Below are positions 25,360 to 35,413 of a DNA stretch of 64,000 bases, piece by piece. How positions within the stretch are numbered: position 1 is the stretch's first letter; each line of letters starts with the position of its first letter. The translations under genes and the position numbers were made by a program. The notes beneath the pieces were generated by a model. It was not told the origin of the DNA, did not search any database, and worked only from the letters and a program-made list of their open reading frames with translations. Location of the stretch: positions 55,155-119,154 of the forward strand of contig NZ_MSDF01000011.1 of assembly GCF_002022275.1 (NCBI RefSeq), read 5' to 3'. Source of the DNA: Pseudomonas fluorescens. Lineage in GTDB: Bacteria > Pseudomonadota > Gammaproteobacteria > Pseudomonadales > Pseudomonadaceae.

Positions 25360-26250
25360 GTGATCTCCACCCGGCAACTGCGCTACTTCGTCGAAATCGC
25401 CGACAGCGGCAGCTTCAGCGCCGCCGCCGAGCGTCTGTTTGTGGCGCAATCGGCGTTAAGCCGACAGATCAAAGAACTGGAAAACCAGCTGCAAACCCCG
25501 TTGTTCGAGCGCACCGCACGCCAGCCCCGACTGACGGCTGCCGGTGAAGCCTTTTATCCACGGGCGCGCAACCTGCTCAGTGAATTGCTCAAGGCCAGCG
25601 AGATGGCCACGCAGGTCGGCAATGGCCAGCTGGGTACCCTGCGCCTGAGCCATTCGAGCACGGTGCCGATGAGCGGGCCGTTATTGCAAGGTATCAGCAC
25701 CTGGCTGGAGCGGTGCTCGGGTGTGTCGATGGACATCGTCAAACTCTCCTCCGAAGCGCAGTTGGAGGAAATCGCCGACGGTCGCCTGGATATCGGCCTG
25801 CTGCGCCTGCCGGTGTTGCGCCAGCGCGAAGGCGTGCGCGTGGTGCCTTTATACAGTGAGGAATTATTGCTGGCGGTGCCGCCGGAACACGCGCTGGCAC
25901 GCAGCAATACGCGGGTGGAGTTGGCGCAGCTTAAGGACGAAGCATTTATCTCGATCCCCCATCCCCAGCGCGGCGGTCTGAGTTACTTGTCAGCCGAGTT
26001 GTGCATGCGCGCGGGATTTTTCCCCAAGGCGGCGCGCGTGATGTCGCGCAAGACCACCCAGCTGCAACTGATTCAGGCCGGCTTCGGTATTGCCTTGTTA
26101 CCAAAATCCATGAAGGACATCGCCCCCGCCAACGTGCACTTTCTGCCCCTGGCCGACCCGAACTGCCTGAGCACCGTGGCCCTGGCCTGCGCACAGGCGC
26201 CCAGCGCGCTCGTAGAGCAGTTCTGTCAAACGCTGCACGAATGCCTATAA
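25360..26250 (+). CDS. LysR-family transcriptional regulator
   Basis: This 296-residue protein has an N-terminal winged helix (LRYFVEIADSGSFSAAAERL, QSALSRQIKELE) and a LysR substrate-binding domain from about residue 90. The start is GTG at 25360; the ATG at 25353 is in another frame. Being divergent from the TauE-type permease, it is the likely regulator of that gene. Confidence 0.9.
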   Translation: MISTRQLRYFVEIADSGSFSAAAERLFVAQSALSRQIKELENQLQTPLFERTARQPRLTAAGEAFYPRARNLLSELLKASEMATQVGNGQLGTLRLSHSSTVPMSGPLLQGISTWLERCSGVSMDIVKLSSEAQLEEIADGRLDIGLLRLPVLRQREGVRVVPLYSEELLLAVPPEHALARSNTRVELAQLKDEAFISIPHPQRGGLSYLSAELCMRAGFFPKAARVMSRKTTQLQLIQAGFGIALLPKSMKDIAPANVHFLPLADPNCLSTVALACAQAPSALVEQFCQTLHECL

Positions 26251-26260
26251 ACTGCCGCCC

Positions 26261-27640
26261 ATGATTAAAGATCCTTTTGCCCGCTTAAACCTGGACCGCG
26301 AAGTCCTGACTGTCAGCCAGCTCAACGGCCGCGCGCGGGTGTTGCTGGAAGACGTGTTCACCAATATCTGGGTCGAAGGCGAGATCTCCAACCTCGCCCG
26401 CCCGGCCTCCGGCCACGTGTATTTCACCCTCAAGGACAGCGGCGCCCAAGTGCGTTGCGCGCTGTTTCGCAACAATGCCGCGCGAGTGCGCCAGGCATTG
26501 AAGGACGGCCTGGCGGTGAAAGTGCGCGGCAAGGTTTCGCTGTTCGAGGGCCGCGGCGACTACCAGTTGATCCTCGACACGGTGGAGCCCGCCGGTGACG
26601 GTGCGCTGCGCCTGGCCTTTGATGCGCTGAAGGAAAAGCTCAGCGCCGAAGGCCTGTTCAGTGCCGAGCGCAAGGTGCCACTGCCGGCTCATCCGAGGCG
26701 CATTGGCATCATCAGTTCGCCGACCGGCGCGGTGATTCGCGACATCATCAGCGTATTCCGCCGCCGTGCGCCGAACGTTGAACTGACACTGATCCCGACC
26801 GCCGTGCAAGGTCGCGAAGCGATTGCGCAAATTGTACGCGCGCTGAAACTGGCGGATGCCCGGGGCTTTGATGCGTTGATCCTGGCCCGTGGCGGTGGCT
26901 CGCTGGAGGACCTCTGGTGCTTCAACGAAGAAGCCGTAGCCCGCGCCATTGATGCGTGCGTCACGCCGATTGTCAGCGCCGTCGGGCATGAAACCGACGT
27001 TTCCATCAGCGACTTTGTGGCCGATATCCGCGCCCCCACACCCTCCGCTGCTGCTGAATTGCTCGCGCCGGACGCCAGCCATCTGGTCCGCCAAGTCGAA
27101 AACCTGCATCGCCGCCTGGTGATGCTGATGCGCAACCGCCTGACCCACGACCGCCTGCGCCTGGAAGGCATGGCCCGTCGCCTGCGTCACCCCGGCGAGC
27201 GCCTGCGTCAGCAAGCCCAGCGTCTGGATGACCTGGACATGCGCCTGCGCCGCGCTTTCGAACGCAACCTGAATACCCGCCGCGAACGCCTGATTCGCCT
27301 GGAAACCCGCCTCGCCGGCCAACACCCCGGCCGCCAGTTGGCCCTGCTGCGCCAACGCCTGGACAGCCTCGCCGAACGCCTGCCGCGCGCCATGCGCGAT
27401 GGCCTCAAGGCGCGCCGCTTGCAACTGCAAAGCCTGGTGCAGACGCTGCAGGTCGTAAGCCCGCTGGCGACGCTGGGCCGTGGTTACAGCATCTTGCTGG
27501 ACGAACGCGGCCACGCCATTCGCAACGCTGCGCAAACCCATACCGGCCAGCGCCTGACCGCGCGCCTCGGTGAAGGCCAATTGCAGGTGCGGGTGGAAGA
27601 CAACCACCTGACGCCCGTCACCCTTTCGTTACTGGATTGA
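26261..27640 (+). CDS. xseA: Exodeoxyribonuclease VII large subunit
   Basis: XseA degrades single-stranded DNA together with XseB. This 459-residue protein has an N-terminal OB fold (VWVEGEISN-like IWVEGEISNLARPASGHVYF) and the catalytic region RIGIISSPTGAVIRDI, ARGGGSLEDLWCFNEE, SAVGHETDVSISDFVAD, RAPTPSAAAE. A long arginine-rich coiled coil follows. Confidence 0.95.
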   Translation: MIKDPFARLNLDREVLTVSQLNGRARVLLEDVFTNIWVEGEISNLARPASGHVYFTLKDSGAQVRCALFRNNAARVRQALKDGLAVKVRGKVSLFEGRGDYQLILDTVEPAGDGALRLAFDALKEKLSAEGLFSAERKVPLPAHPRRIGIISSPTGAVIRDIISVFRRRAPNVELTLIPTAVQGREAIAQIVRALKLADARGFDALILARGGGSLEDLWCFNEEAVARAIDACVTPIVSAVGHETDVSISDFVADIRAPTPSAAAELLAPDASHLVRQVENLHRRLVMLMRNRLTHDRLRLEGMARRLRHPGERLRQQAQRLDDLDMRLRRAFERNLNTRRERLIRLETRLAGQHPGRQLALLRQRLDSLAERLPRAMRDGLKARRLQLQSLVQTLQVVSPLATLGRGYSILLDERGHAIRNAAQTHTGQRLTARLGEGQLQVRVEDNHLTPVTLSLLD

Positions 27641-27643
27641 TTG

Positions 27644-28465
27644 ATGCCACGTTTTCTCAGCTTGTTGATGCTCGTTTGCCTGACCTTTAACGCCCACGCC
27701 GACAGCTACATCACACGCTTGTTGAACAAGCCGGTGCCTGGCGGCGTTGCGGTGGTCGACCTCGGCACGTCGGCCGCGGCGCCCAAGGCCACTTACTTGA
27801 ATCGGCCAGTGCTGGTGGTGAAGGAACAGAACAACTGGCTGGCGATTGTAGGGATTCCGCTGACCACCAAACCCGGTACCGAACGCATCACCAGCGGTGC
27901 GCAAAACCTGCCGTTCGTGGTGGGTTTCAAGAAATACCCCGAGCAGCACATCACTCTGAAAAACAAAAGCCAGGTGAACCCCGACCCCGCGCAGCTCAAG
28001 CGCATCGAGGGCGAACTGGCCGTGCAGCTCAAGGCGTATCGCAGCTTCAGCCCGAACACCCCGAGCAACTTACTGCTCGACAAGCCGGTGAACGGGCCGC
28101 TGTCGAGCAAGTTTGGCGTGCGCCGCTTCTTTAACGGCGAGGAGCGCAACCCGCATTCAGGCCTGGACTTCGCAGTCGGCGCCGGCACCCCGATCAAGAC
28201 CCCGGCGGCAGGCAAGGTGATCCTGACCGGCAACTACTTCTTCAACGGCAACACCGTGTTTGTCGACCATGGCCAGGGCTTTATCAGCATGTTCTGCCAT
28301 ATGTCGAAGATCGACGTGAAAGTCGGCGACCAACTGGCGCGCGGCGCAGTGGTCGGCAAGGTCGGCTCGACAGGCCGCGCGACCGGGCCGCACATGCACT
28401 GGAACATCAGCCTCAATGACGCCCGGGTGGACCCGGCGATCTTTATCGGCGCTTTCCAGCCCTGA
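27644..28465 (+). CDS. M23-family peptidase, exported
   Basis: This 273-residue protein has a signal peptide (MPRFLSLLMLVCLTFNAHA). A C-terminal LytM/M23 domain carries the zinc motifs HSGLDFAVGAGTP and HMHW, so it is a likely periplasmic peptidoglycan endopeptidase or amidase activator. It begins 3 bases after xseA and is probably cotranscribed. The ATG at 27644 is preferred to the TTG at 27641. Confidence 0.88.
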   Translation: MPRFLSLLMLVCLTFNAHADSYITRLLNKPVPGGVAVVDLGTSAAAPKATYLNRPVLVVKEQNNWLAIVGIPLTTKPGTERITSGAQNLPFVVGFKKYPEQHITLKNKSQVNPDPAQLKRIEGELAVQLKAYRSFSPNTPSNLLLDKPVNGPLSSKFGVRRFFNGEERNPHSGLDFAVGAGTPIKTPAAGKVILTGNYFFNGNTVFVDHGQGFISMFCHMSKIDVKVGDQLARGAVVGKVGSTGRATGPHMHWNISLNDARVDPAIFIGAFQP

Positions 28466-28485
28466 TAGGGAAGATGAGACAACTG

Positions 28486-28560
28486 GCCTCATCGCGGGCA
28501 AGCCCGGCTCCCACATGGGAACACCCTTCACTGTGGGAGCTGGCTTGCCTGCGATGGCGC
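28486..28560. repeat. REPIN, mixed arms
   Basis: One arm is the GCGGGCAAGCCCGGCTCCC subtype and the other GGGAGCTGGCTTGCCTGCG. The arms differ, suggesting two REP variants were joined or one arm drifted. Confidence 0.85.
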
Positions 28561-28725
28561 CAGGCCAGTCGACTCTATTGCGCAGCTGGCAAATGCTACG
28601 CAAACAAAACATGAACTATTGAAATTTATAGCAATAAAATCTCGCCCCATACGCAAAAAGCAGAACTTCTCTCAATTTTTCTCGGCTGCTTGCCATCTTT
28701 CACCTCTGCGGTTAGGGTTGGGCTT

Positions 28726-28803
28726 ATGAAAACCTCTCACACCCTCATTCAGCTCCGCCAGCACCGCAGCCTGTGCCTTGTCAGCGCACGACTGCCAGGC
28801 TGA
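28726..28803 (+). CDS. Candidate leuA leader peptide
   Basis: This 25-codon ORF begins [20 protein letters not shown]. It has five leucines, using CTC, CTG and CTT. It ends 88 bases before leuA. Downstream, CTGCC segments (one inside the ORF end, one after it) can pair with GGCAG in the GGCAGGCCGCC hairpin that precedes TTTTCT. That layout is compatible with attenuation. The ORF is short and the mechanism is inferred. Confidence 0.45.
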   Translation: MKTSHTLIQLRQHRSLCLVSARLPG

Positions 28804-28891
28804 ATCGATCTGCCTCGCCCCCAGCTTCATCCCCAAAAACAGTTTCACGGCAGGCCGCCTTTTCTCGGCCCCTACAGCAAAGGATTTCCCG

Positions 28892-30571
28892 ATGAGCATG
28901 CTCAAAGACCCGTCTTCGAAGTACCGCGCGTTCCCGACCATCGATATTCCGGACCGCACCTGGCCGTCGAAGACCATCACTGAAGCGCCAATCTGGTGCA
29001 GCTCCGACCTGCGGGACGGCAACCAGTCGCTGATCGAGCCGATGGATGCGGCGAAAAAACTGCGTTTCTGGAAGACCCTGGTTGCAGTGGGCGTGAAGGA
29101 AATCGAAGCCTCGTTCCCGGCCGCGTCGCAAACCGACTTTGACTTCGTACGCACCTTGATCGAAGACAACCACATCCCCGAGGACACCACCATCCAGGTG
29201 CTGACCCAGGGCCGTGAAGACTTGATCGCACGCACCTTCGAATCCCTGCGCGGCGCCAAAAAAGCCATCGTGCACTTGTACAACGCCACCTCGCCGTCGT
29301 TCCGCCGCATTGTGTTCAATCAGGACAAGGACGGCATCAAGGCCATCGCGGTCAACGCGGCCAAGCTCTTCGTCAAATACGCCGCCCAGCAACCGGAAAC
29401 CCAGTGGACCTTCGAATACTCCCCGGAGACGTTCAGCGCCACTGAGCTGGAGTTCGCCAAGGAAGTGTGTGACGCGGTGATCGAGGTGTGGAACCCGTCG
29501 CCTTCACACAAGATGATCCTCAACCTGCCCGCCACCGTTGAGTGCGCCACGCCGAACATCTATGCCGACCAGATCGAGTGGTTCGGCCGCCATATCAACC
29601 GTCGCGACAGCGTGATCATCAGCCTGCACACCCACAACGACCGTGGCACCGGCGTGGCCGCCACCGAGCTGGGCCTGATGGCCGGCGCCGACCGTGTTGA
29701 AGGCTGCCTGTTCGGCAACGGCGAGCGCACCGGTAACGTTGACCTGGTGACCGTGGCACTGAACATGTACACCCAGGGCCTCGACCCGCAGCTGGACTTC
29801 TCCGACATCGATGGCGTGCGCAAAGTCGTCGAAGAGTGCAACCAGATCCAGGTGCACCCGCGTCATCCGTACGTCGGCGACCTGGTTCACACCGCCTTCT
29901 CCGGCTCCCACCAGGACGCGATCCGCAAGGGCTTCGCCCAGCAGAAAGACGACACCCTGTGGGAAGTGCCGTACCTGCCGATCGACCCAGCCGACATTGG
30001 CCGCAGCTACGAGGCGGTGATTCGTGTGAACAGCCAGTCGGGCAAAGGCGGCATCGCCTACCTGCTGGAGCAGGAATACGACATCAGCTTGCCGCGCCGC
30101 ATGCAGATCGAATTCAGCCAAGTGGTACAGGCCGAAACCGACCGCGTGGGCCTGGAGATGACCGCGCCACAGATCTACGCCTTGCTGCAGCGTGAATACC
30201 TGCAAGCCAACACCCCGTACGCGCTGGTCAGCCATCGTTTGCAGGAAGAGAACGGCAACAGTTTTGTCGAGGTGGAAGTCTCGGGCAAAGGCCAGGGCGA
30301 AACCAACCTACACTGGAAAGGCAAAGGCAACGGTGCGCTGGAAGCGCTGGTGGCCGGCCTGCCGATTGGTGTGGAGATCATGGACTACAACGAACATGCG
30401 ATTGGCGCGGGGACCAATGCCAAGGCAGCGGCCTACATTGAGCTGCGCGTGAATGGCGAGCGTCCGGTGCATGGCGTGGGTATTGATGAAAACATCACCA
30501 CGGCGAGCTTCAAGGCACTGTTCAGTGCGCTGAACCGTTCGCTGAGTCAGCAGGAAGCCAAAGCGGCGTAA
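28892..30571 (+). CDS. leuA: 2-isopropylmalate synthase
   Basis: LeuA condenses acetyl-CoA with 2-ketoisovalerate, the first step of leucine synthesis. This is the 559-residue long form (LeuA2 type). The catalytic barrel has [15 protein letters not shown] and the metal site [11 protein letters not shown]-terminal LeuA allosteric domain ends with the [18 protein letters not shown] region. I chose the ATG at 28892 ([15 protein letters not shown]) with AAGGA upstream; an in-frame ATG at 28778 lies inside the leader region. Confidence 0.95.
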   Translation: MSMLKDPSSKYRAFPTIDIPDRTWPSKTITEAPIWCSSDLRDGNQSLIEPMDAAKKLRFWKTLVAVGVKEIEASFPAASQTDFDFVRTLIEDNHIPEDTTIQVLTQGREDLIARTFESLRGAKKAIVHLYNATSPSFRRIVFNQDKDGIKAIAVNAAKLFVKYAAQQPETQWTFEYSPETFSATELEFAKEVCDAVIEVWNPSPSHKMILNLPATVECATPNIYADQIEWFGRHINRRDSVIISLHTHNDRGTGVAATELGLMAGADRVEGCLFGNGERTGNVDLVTVALNMYTQGLDPQLDFSDIDGVRKVVEECNQIQVHPRHPYVGDLVHTAFSGSHQDAIRKGFAQQKDDTLWEVPYLPIDPADIGRSYEAVIRVNSQSGKGGIAYLLEQEYDISLPRRMQIEFSQVVQAETDRVGLEMTAPQIYALLQREYLQANTPYALVSHRLQEENGNSFVEVEVSGKGQGETNLHWKGKGNGALEALVAGLPIGVEIMDYNEHAIGAGTNAKAAAYIELRVNGERPVHGVGIDENITTASFKALFSALNRSLSQQEAKAA

Positions 30572-30580
30572 ACCACCACT

Positions 30581-30611
30581 GATCGTTCCCACGCTCCGCG
30601 TGGGAACGATC
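30581..30611. terminator. Perfect palindrome, likely bidirectional terminator
   Basis: GATCGTTCCCACGCTCCGCG and its continuation form a 31-base palindrome common in Pseudomonas intergenic DNA. It separates convergent leuA and the omega-amidase gene. There is no T tract, so the terminator role is inferred. Confidence 0.55.
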
Positions 30612-30614
30612 TGG

Positions 30615-31406
30615 TTAGGTGAATTCGAAGGTATCGGCATCAAGGTTCGCCGGGAACCGCGTGCGATACGCCGCCAATTCCGCAGCATTCAGGCTCACCT
30701 GAAACACCCCGTCCGCCTCCCCCGCGCTCAGCAAGGTTTCACCCTGGAAATCCAGCACCTGGCTGTCCCCGGTGTAAGCGAAGCCCTTGCCATCCGTCCC
30801 CACCCGATTCACCGCCGCCACATAGCACAGGTTTTCAATGGCCCGCGCCGGCAGCAGCCGATTCCAATGCAGACGTCGCGCACCCGGCCAGTTGGCGGTG
30901 TACAGCAGCAAGTCCGTGTCCTGTGCATCACGACTCCAGACCGGAAACCGCAGGTCGTAGCAAATCAGCGGACGAATGCGCCAGCCCTTCAGCTCAAACT
31001 GCACCTGACGCTCGCCCGGCGTGTAGTGGTTGTGCTCGCCCGCCATACGGAACAGGTGGCGCTTGTCGTAATGCCACACCTCACCGTCCGGCCGCGCCCA
31101 CAACAAGCGGTTGCGGTGGCTGCCGTCTGCAGCCTGGATGATCACGCTGCCGGTGATCACCGCGTTGTACTTCGCCGCCTGAGCCTGGAGCCAATGATGG
31201 GTCGGGCCACGCTCCGGCTCGGCGAGGGTCTCAGACTCCATCGAAAAACCCGTGGTGAACATCTCCGGCAACACGATCAGGTCGGCGCCTTTGGCTTGCT
31301 CCAGCAACAGCTCGAAATGCTCGAGGTTGGCCTGGCGGTCATGCCACACCAGGCTGGTCTGGACCAGGGCGATATTCAGGTCGGGCAACGCCGTCAGATC
31401 ACGCAT
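30615..31406 (-). CDS. Nitrilase-family omega-amidase (YafV-like)
   Basis: This 263-residue carbon-nitrogen hydrolase has the Glu-Lys-Cys triad in LPEMFTTGFSM, YDKRHLF and ICYDLRFP. YafV/Nit2-type enzymes hydrolyse alpha-ketoglutaramate, the product of glutamine transaminases. The start at 31406 overlaps the aminotransferase stop by 13 bases, so the two enzymes are coupled and form a glutamine transaminase-omega-amidase pathway. Confidence 0.85.
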   Translation of the reverse strand: MRDLTALPDLNIALVQTSLVWHDRQANLEHFELLLEQAKGADLIVLPEMFTTGFSMESETLAEPERGPTHHWLQAQAAKYNAVITGSVIIQAADGSHRNRLLWARPDGEVWHYDKRHLFRMAGEHNHYTPGERQVQFELKGWRIRPLICYDLRFPVWSRDAQDTDLLLYTANWPGARRLHWNRLLPARAIENLCYVAAVNRVGTDGKGFAYTGDSQVLDFQGETLLSAGEADGVFQVSLNAAELAAYRTRFPANLDADTFEFT

Positions 31407-32542
31407 AGTTTCTCCGCCGCCTGCTGCAGCGTCTCCTCGCGTTTGGCAAAGCACAAGCGCACCAGGCGCTGGCCTTGAGGGGGGTGCTGATAGAACACCG
31501 AGACCGGAATCGTCGCCACGCCGTGTTCGCGGGTCATCCAGAGCGACATGGCGACGTCATCCAGGTCCGGGCGAATCTGTGAGTAATCCACCAGTTGGAA
31601 GTAAGTGCCGGTCACCCGGGTAAAGCTGAAGCGCGACGGCGCCAGCAGGTCGCAGAACAGGTCGCGCTTGGCCTGGTAGAACGCCGGCAGCTCTTCAACG
31701 TGTTCCGGGTGTTCAGCCATGAAGTCGGCCAACGCGTACTGCAGTGGCGTCACGCCGCAGAAGTTGACGTATTGATGCACCTTGCGCAGCTCGGCGGTCA
31801 GGGCCGGTGGCGCGACCACGTAGCCGGTTTTCCAGCCGGTGACGTGGTAGGTCTTGCCGAAGGAGCTGACCACAAACGCACGCTGATACAGTTCTTCGTG
31901 GGCCAGCACGCTGACGTGGGGCACGCCGTCGAACACCAAGTGTTCGTAGACTTCATCGCTGACCAGGTAGATATCACGGTCGCGGATCAGTTCGGCCAAC
32001 CCGTCCAGCTCGGCGCGGCTGATCAACGCGCCGGTCGGGTTGTGCGGGGTATTAAGGATGATCATGCGCGTGCGGGGCGACAGCGCGGCCTTGAGCTTTT
32101 CGAAGTCCAACGCAAAGCCGTTCAGGCTCAGTTGCACATGCACGCAACGACCACCGGCCAGCTCGACCGAAGGCTCATAGCTGTCGTAGCACGGGTCGAA
32201 GACGATGACTTCATCGCCGTTGCGGATTACCGCTTGAATCGCGCAGAAGATCGCGGCGGTAGCACCAGGGGTGATTGTCACTTCGCTGTCGGGATTGACC
32301 GTGGCGCCGTAGCTGCGGGCGATCTTCGCCGCCACTTGCTGACGCAACGCCGGCAGGCCGGTCATCGGTGAATATTGGTTGTGCCCGCTGGCCACATGCT
32401 TGCCGACCGCATCGAGCAAGCCTTGAGGGCCGTTGAAGTCCGGGAAACCCTGAGACAGGTTAAGCGCCCCAGTTTCAGCGGCGAGTTGCGACATGGTGGT
32501 GAAAATGGTCGTGCCGACATTCGGCAGCTTGCTGGTGATCAT
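31394..32542 (-). CDS. PLP-dependent aminotransferase, YbdL/methionine transaminase type
   Basis: This 382-residue class I aminotransferase has GFPDFNGP near residue 33, NTPHNPTG, SDEVYEHLVFDG and the Schiff-base lysine in SSFGKTYHVTGWK. Homologues prefer methionine, phenylalanine or glutamine with 2-oxo acids. Linkage to the omega-amidase suggests salvage of 2-oxo-4-methylthiobutyrate with glutamine as donor. Confidence 0.87.
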   Translation of the reverse strand: MITSKLPNVGTTIFTTMSQLAAETGALNLSQGFPDFNGPQGLLDAVGKHVASGHNQYSPMTGLPALRQQVAAKIARSYGATVNPDSEVTITPGATAAIFCAIQAVIRNGDEVIVFDPCYDSYEPSVELAGGRCVHVQLSLNGFALDFEKLKAALSPRTRMIILNTPHNPTGALISRAELDGLAELIRDRDIYLVSDEVYEHLVFDGVPHVSVLAHEELYQRAFVVSSFGKTYHVTGWKTGYVVAPPALTAELRKVHQYVNFCGVTPLQYALADFMAEHPEHVEELPAFYQAKRDLFCDLLAPSRFSFTRVTGTYFQLVDYSQIRPDLDDVAMSLWMTREHGVATIPVSVFYQHPPQGQRLVRLCFAKREETLQQAAEKLCVI

Positions 32543-32617
32543 CGGTGGCCCCTGCAGGTGAGCCCCAAGTTTTAAGCTGCCCGTTGCATTGGGTCAAGGC
32601 ACAAACCGTCGCGCACA

Positions 32618-32645
32618 AAAAAGGGCTCATCAAGAGCCCTTTTTT
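32618..32645 (-). terminator. Terminator after der
   Basis: AAGGGCTC-ttga-GAGCCCTT on the minus strand is followed by TTTT, 13 bases past the der stop. Confidence 0.88.
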
Positions 32646-32657
32646 ACGAGGTCGAAA

Positions 32658-34127
32658 TCAGCGCTTGTCGCGGCGCTTTTTGTCGGCCTTTTTGTGGTGC
32701 GACATCATCCGGCGCTTTTTGTTGACCTGGCGGTCGGTGAGGCTGTTCTTGTTGCCTTCGTACGGGTTATCACCCCCCTTGAACTCGATACGGATCGGCG
32801 TACCGACCAGTTTCAAGACGCGGCGATAGGTGTTTTCCAGGTAACGAATGTAGGACTTCGGCACCTTCTCGATCTGGTTACCGTGGATCACGATGATCGG
32901 CGGGTTGGCACCACCCAAGTGGGCGTAACGCAGTTTGATCCGGCGGTTGTTGACCATCGGCGGTGCGTGCTCGCCAACGGCATCTTCCAGGATCTGGGTG
33001 AGGCGGTTGGTCGGCCAGCGGGTGACCGCAGACTTGAACGAGTTCTGTACGGACGCGTAGAGGTTACCCACGCCGGTACCGTGCAGTGCCGAGATGAAGT
33101 GGATATCAGCGAACTCGACGAAGAACAGGCGACGCTGCAGCTCGATCTTGACGAAATCGCGCTCGCTCGGCGTCATGCCGTCCCACTTGTTGATCGCGAT
33201 CACCAGTGCCCGACCGGCCTCCAGGGCAAAGCCCAGCAGGTTGAGGTCGTGGTCCACCACGCCTTCGCGGGCGTCCATCACAAAGATCACCACGTTGGCG
33301 TCTTTGATCGCTTGCAGGGTTTTGACCACCGAGAACTTTTCAACTTCCTCGTGGATCTTGCCGCGCTTGCGCACACCGGCGGTGTCGATCAGCGTGTACT
33401 TTTCCTCGTTACGTTCGAACGGGATGTAGATGCTGTCGCGGGTGGTGCCGGGCTGGTCATAGACGATTACGCGGTCTTCACCGAGCATGCGGTTGACCAG
33501 CGTCGACTTGCCAACGTTCGGGCGGCCGATGATGGCGATCTTGATACCGTCTTTTTCGCTCGGGCCAGGAATGCGCTTGGCTTCCTCACCTTCGGCGACG
33601 ATTTCTTCTTCGCCTTCTTCCGACTCGTCTTCATCTTTCGGGAAGTCGCTCAGGGCGATTTCCAGCATCTGCGTGATGCCACGACCGTGAGCACCGGCGA
33701 TTGGAATCGCGTGGCCCATGCCCAACGGAGCGAATTCAGCGCGGGCCATTTCAGGGTCGATGTTATCGACCTTGTTGGCGACCACGTAGGAACGCTTGTT
33801 ACGCTTGCGCAAGTGCTCCGCGATCATCTGGTCAGCCGCGGTGAAACCGGCTTTGGCGTCTACCAGGAACAGAACGACGTCGGCTTCTTCAATGGCGAGC
33901 AGCGACTGCTCGGCCATTTTTTCGTCCATGCCATGTTCGTCACCGGAAATACCACCGGTGTCGACCAGAATATAGGAGCGCCCTTGCCACTTTGCCTCAC
34001 CGTATTGGCGATCACGGGTCAGACCGGACAAGTCGCCGACGATGGCGTCGCGAGTCCTGGTCAGGCGGTTGAACAAGGTGGACTTGCCGACGTTAGGTCG
34101 GCCCACCAGGGCGATTACGGGAACCAT
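32658..34127 (-). CDS. der: Ribosome biogenesis GTPase Der (EngA)
   Basis: Der acts in 50S subunit assembly. This 489-residue protein has two tandem G domains with [10 protein letters not shown]-loops (about residues 9-17 and 200-208), DTGG and DTAGV switch motifs, NKVD and NKWD specificity motifs, and a C-terminal KH-like domain with a basic tail. An acidic linker ([10 protein letters not shown]) joins the G domains. The start is [12 protein letters not shown] at 34127. Confidence 0.97.
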   Translation of the reverse strand: MVPVIALVGRPNVGKSTLFNRLTRTRDAIVGDLSGLTRDRQYGEAKWQGRSYILVDTGGISGDEHGMDEKMAEQSLLAIEEADVVLFLVDAKAGFTAADQMIAEHLRKRNKRSYVVANKVDNIDPEMARAEFAPLGMGHAIPIAGAHGRGITQMLEIALSDFPKDEDESEEGEEEIVAEGEEAKRIPGPSEKDGIKIAIIGRPNVGKSTLVNRMLGEDRVIVYDQPGTTRDSIYIPFERNEEKYTLIDTAGVRKRGKIHEEVEKFSVVKTLQAIKDANVVIFVMDAREGVVDHDLNLLGFALEAGRALVIAINKWDGMTPSERDFVKIELQRRLFFVEFADIHFISALHGTGVGNLYASVQNSFKSAVTRWPTNRLTQILEDAVGEHAPPMVNNRRIKLRYAHLGGANPPIIVIHGNQIEKVPKSYIRYLENTYRRVLKLVGTPIRIEFKGGDNPYEGNKNSLTDRQVNKKRRMMSHHKKADKKRRDKR

Positions 34128-34152
34128 GCGGCTCTCCACTTCGTTATTTCAG

Positions 34153-34183
34153 AAAATACAAAAGCCGCTGCAAGGCAGCGGCT
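34153..34183 (-). terminator. Terminator after bamB
   Basis: AGCCGCTGC-ctt-GCAGCGGCT on the minus strand is followed by TTTGTATTTT. Confidence 0.85.
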
Positions 34184-34261
34184 GGTGCTCGGGGCAGCAT
34201 AATAAAATGCCGCATGCCCCGCCGAAGCGGGGCCGCCTGGGTGTTACCCCAAGCATGGTTC

Positions 34262-35413
34262 TTACTTGATGGTCAGGGCTTCCAGCTTGCCGCTGTTGCC
34301 AAACACATAAAGCATGTTACCCACGACCAGCGGACGAGCACGCAGGCCGTCGCTGTCGATACGCTCGCGACCAACGAAGCGACCGTCTACCTGGCTCAGC
34401 AGGTGCAGGTAACCTTCGAAGTCGCCTACCGCTACGTAGCTGGAGAACACTTCCGGGGCCGACAGTTGACGACGGGCCAGGGAGTCGTTGCTCCACAGTG
34501 CAGTGGTGGAACGCTCATCGACACTTTCAACGGTGCCGGAAGCGAGGCTTACGTAGACGCTGCCAAACCCTTGGGCGACACCGGCATAGCTGGAAGCATC
34601 ACGCTGCCAGTTGATGCGGCCGCTTTGCAGGTCCAGCGCCGCAACGCGGCCCTGGTAGGTGGCGACGTAAATGGTTTCACCCGACAACAGCAAGCCACCG
34701 TCGATGTCCACTACGCGGTCCAGTTCGGAACGGCCTTGCGGGATGGCCACACGGGTTTCCCAGGCCGGCACGCCGTTCTGGGTGTCCAGGGCGACTACTT
34801 TACCGGTCGACAGGCCTGCAACGGCCAGATTATTGGTCACAATCGGACCACTGGTGCCGCGCAAGGTCAGCACCGCAGGGGTGCTGTCATACAACCAGCG
34901 CTGGTTGCCGGTAGCGGCATCCAGACCGATGACACGGTCATCCTGGGTTTGCACAACGACAACATCGCCGTTGGTGGCCGGGGAAGCGAGTACTTCACTG
35001 GTCACGCGAGCGCGCCATTTCTCTTCGCCGGTGGCCGAATCCAGAGCCACCACGTCGCCTTTGAGCGTGCCGACCAGCACGAGGCCATAGCCGACGCCCA
35101 CACCACCGGAAACCGGCAGGTCGAGGTCTTTCTTCCACTTCACGTCGCCGTTCATGCGATCCATGGCGATGATCACGCCAGTGGAGTCAGTGGCCACGAT
35201 GTTGTCGCCGTCGATTGCCGGCTGCAACAGGTTGTAGAGATCGCCTTGGCCGTCACCGACGGAGCGGCTCCATTGCTTTTGCAGGACCACTTCTTCCTTG
35301 AAGCTGGTCAGCTCGGCCGGAGGCAGTTCTTTTTTACTGTTGCTGCTGCAACCCGCGGCCAAAACGGCCAGAGCCAGCAATGCTGCATGTTTCCAACGGA
35401 TCACGTCACGCAT
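34262..35413 (-). CDS. bamB: Outer membrane protein assembly factor BamB
   Basis: BamB is the beta-propeller lipoprotein of the BAM complex. The 383-residue precursor has lipobox LAAGC (cysteine at residue 22), then repeated PQQ-like blades (GVIIAMDRMNGDVKWK, VVALDSATGEEKWRA, VIGLDAATGNQRWLY, VVALDTQNGVPAWE). The start at 35413 overlaps the upstream yfgM-like stop by 8 bases. Confidence 0.96.
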   Translation of the reverse strand: MRDVIRWKHAALLALAVLAAGCSSNSKKELPPAELTSFKEEVVLQKQWSRSVGDGQGDLYNLLQPAIDGDNIVATDSTGVIIAMDRMNGDVKWKKDLDLPVSGGVGVGYGLVLVGTLKGDVVALDSATGEEKWRARVTSEVLASPATNGDVVVVQTQDDRVIGLDAATGNQRWLYDSTPAVLTLRGTSGPIVTNNLAVAGLSTGKVVALDTQNGVPAWETRVAIPQGRSELDRVVDIDGGLLLSGETIYVATYQGRVAALDLQSGRINWQRDASSYAGVAQGFGSVYVSLASGTVESVDERSTTALWSNDSLARRQLSAPEVFSSYVAVGDFEGYLHLLSQVDGRFVGRERIDSDGLRARPLVVGNMLYVFGNSGKLEALTIK

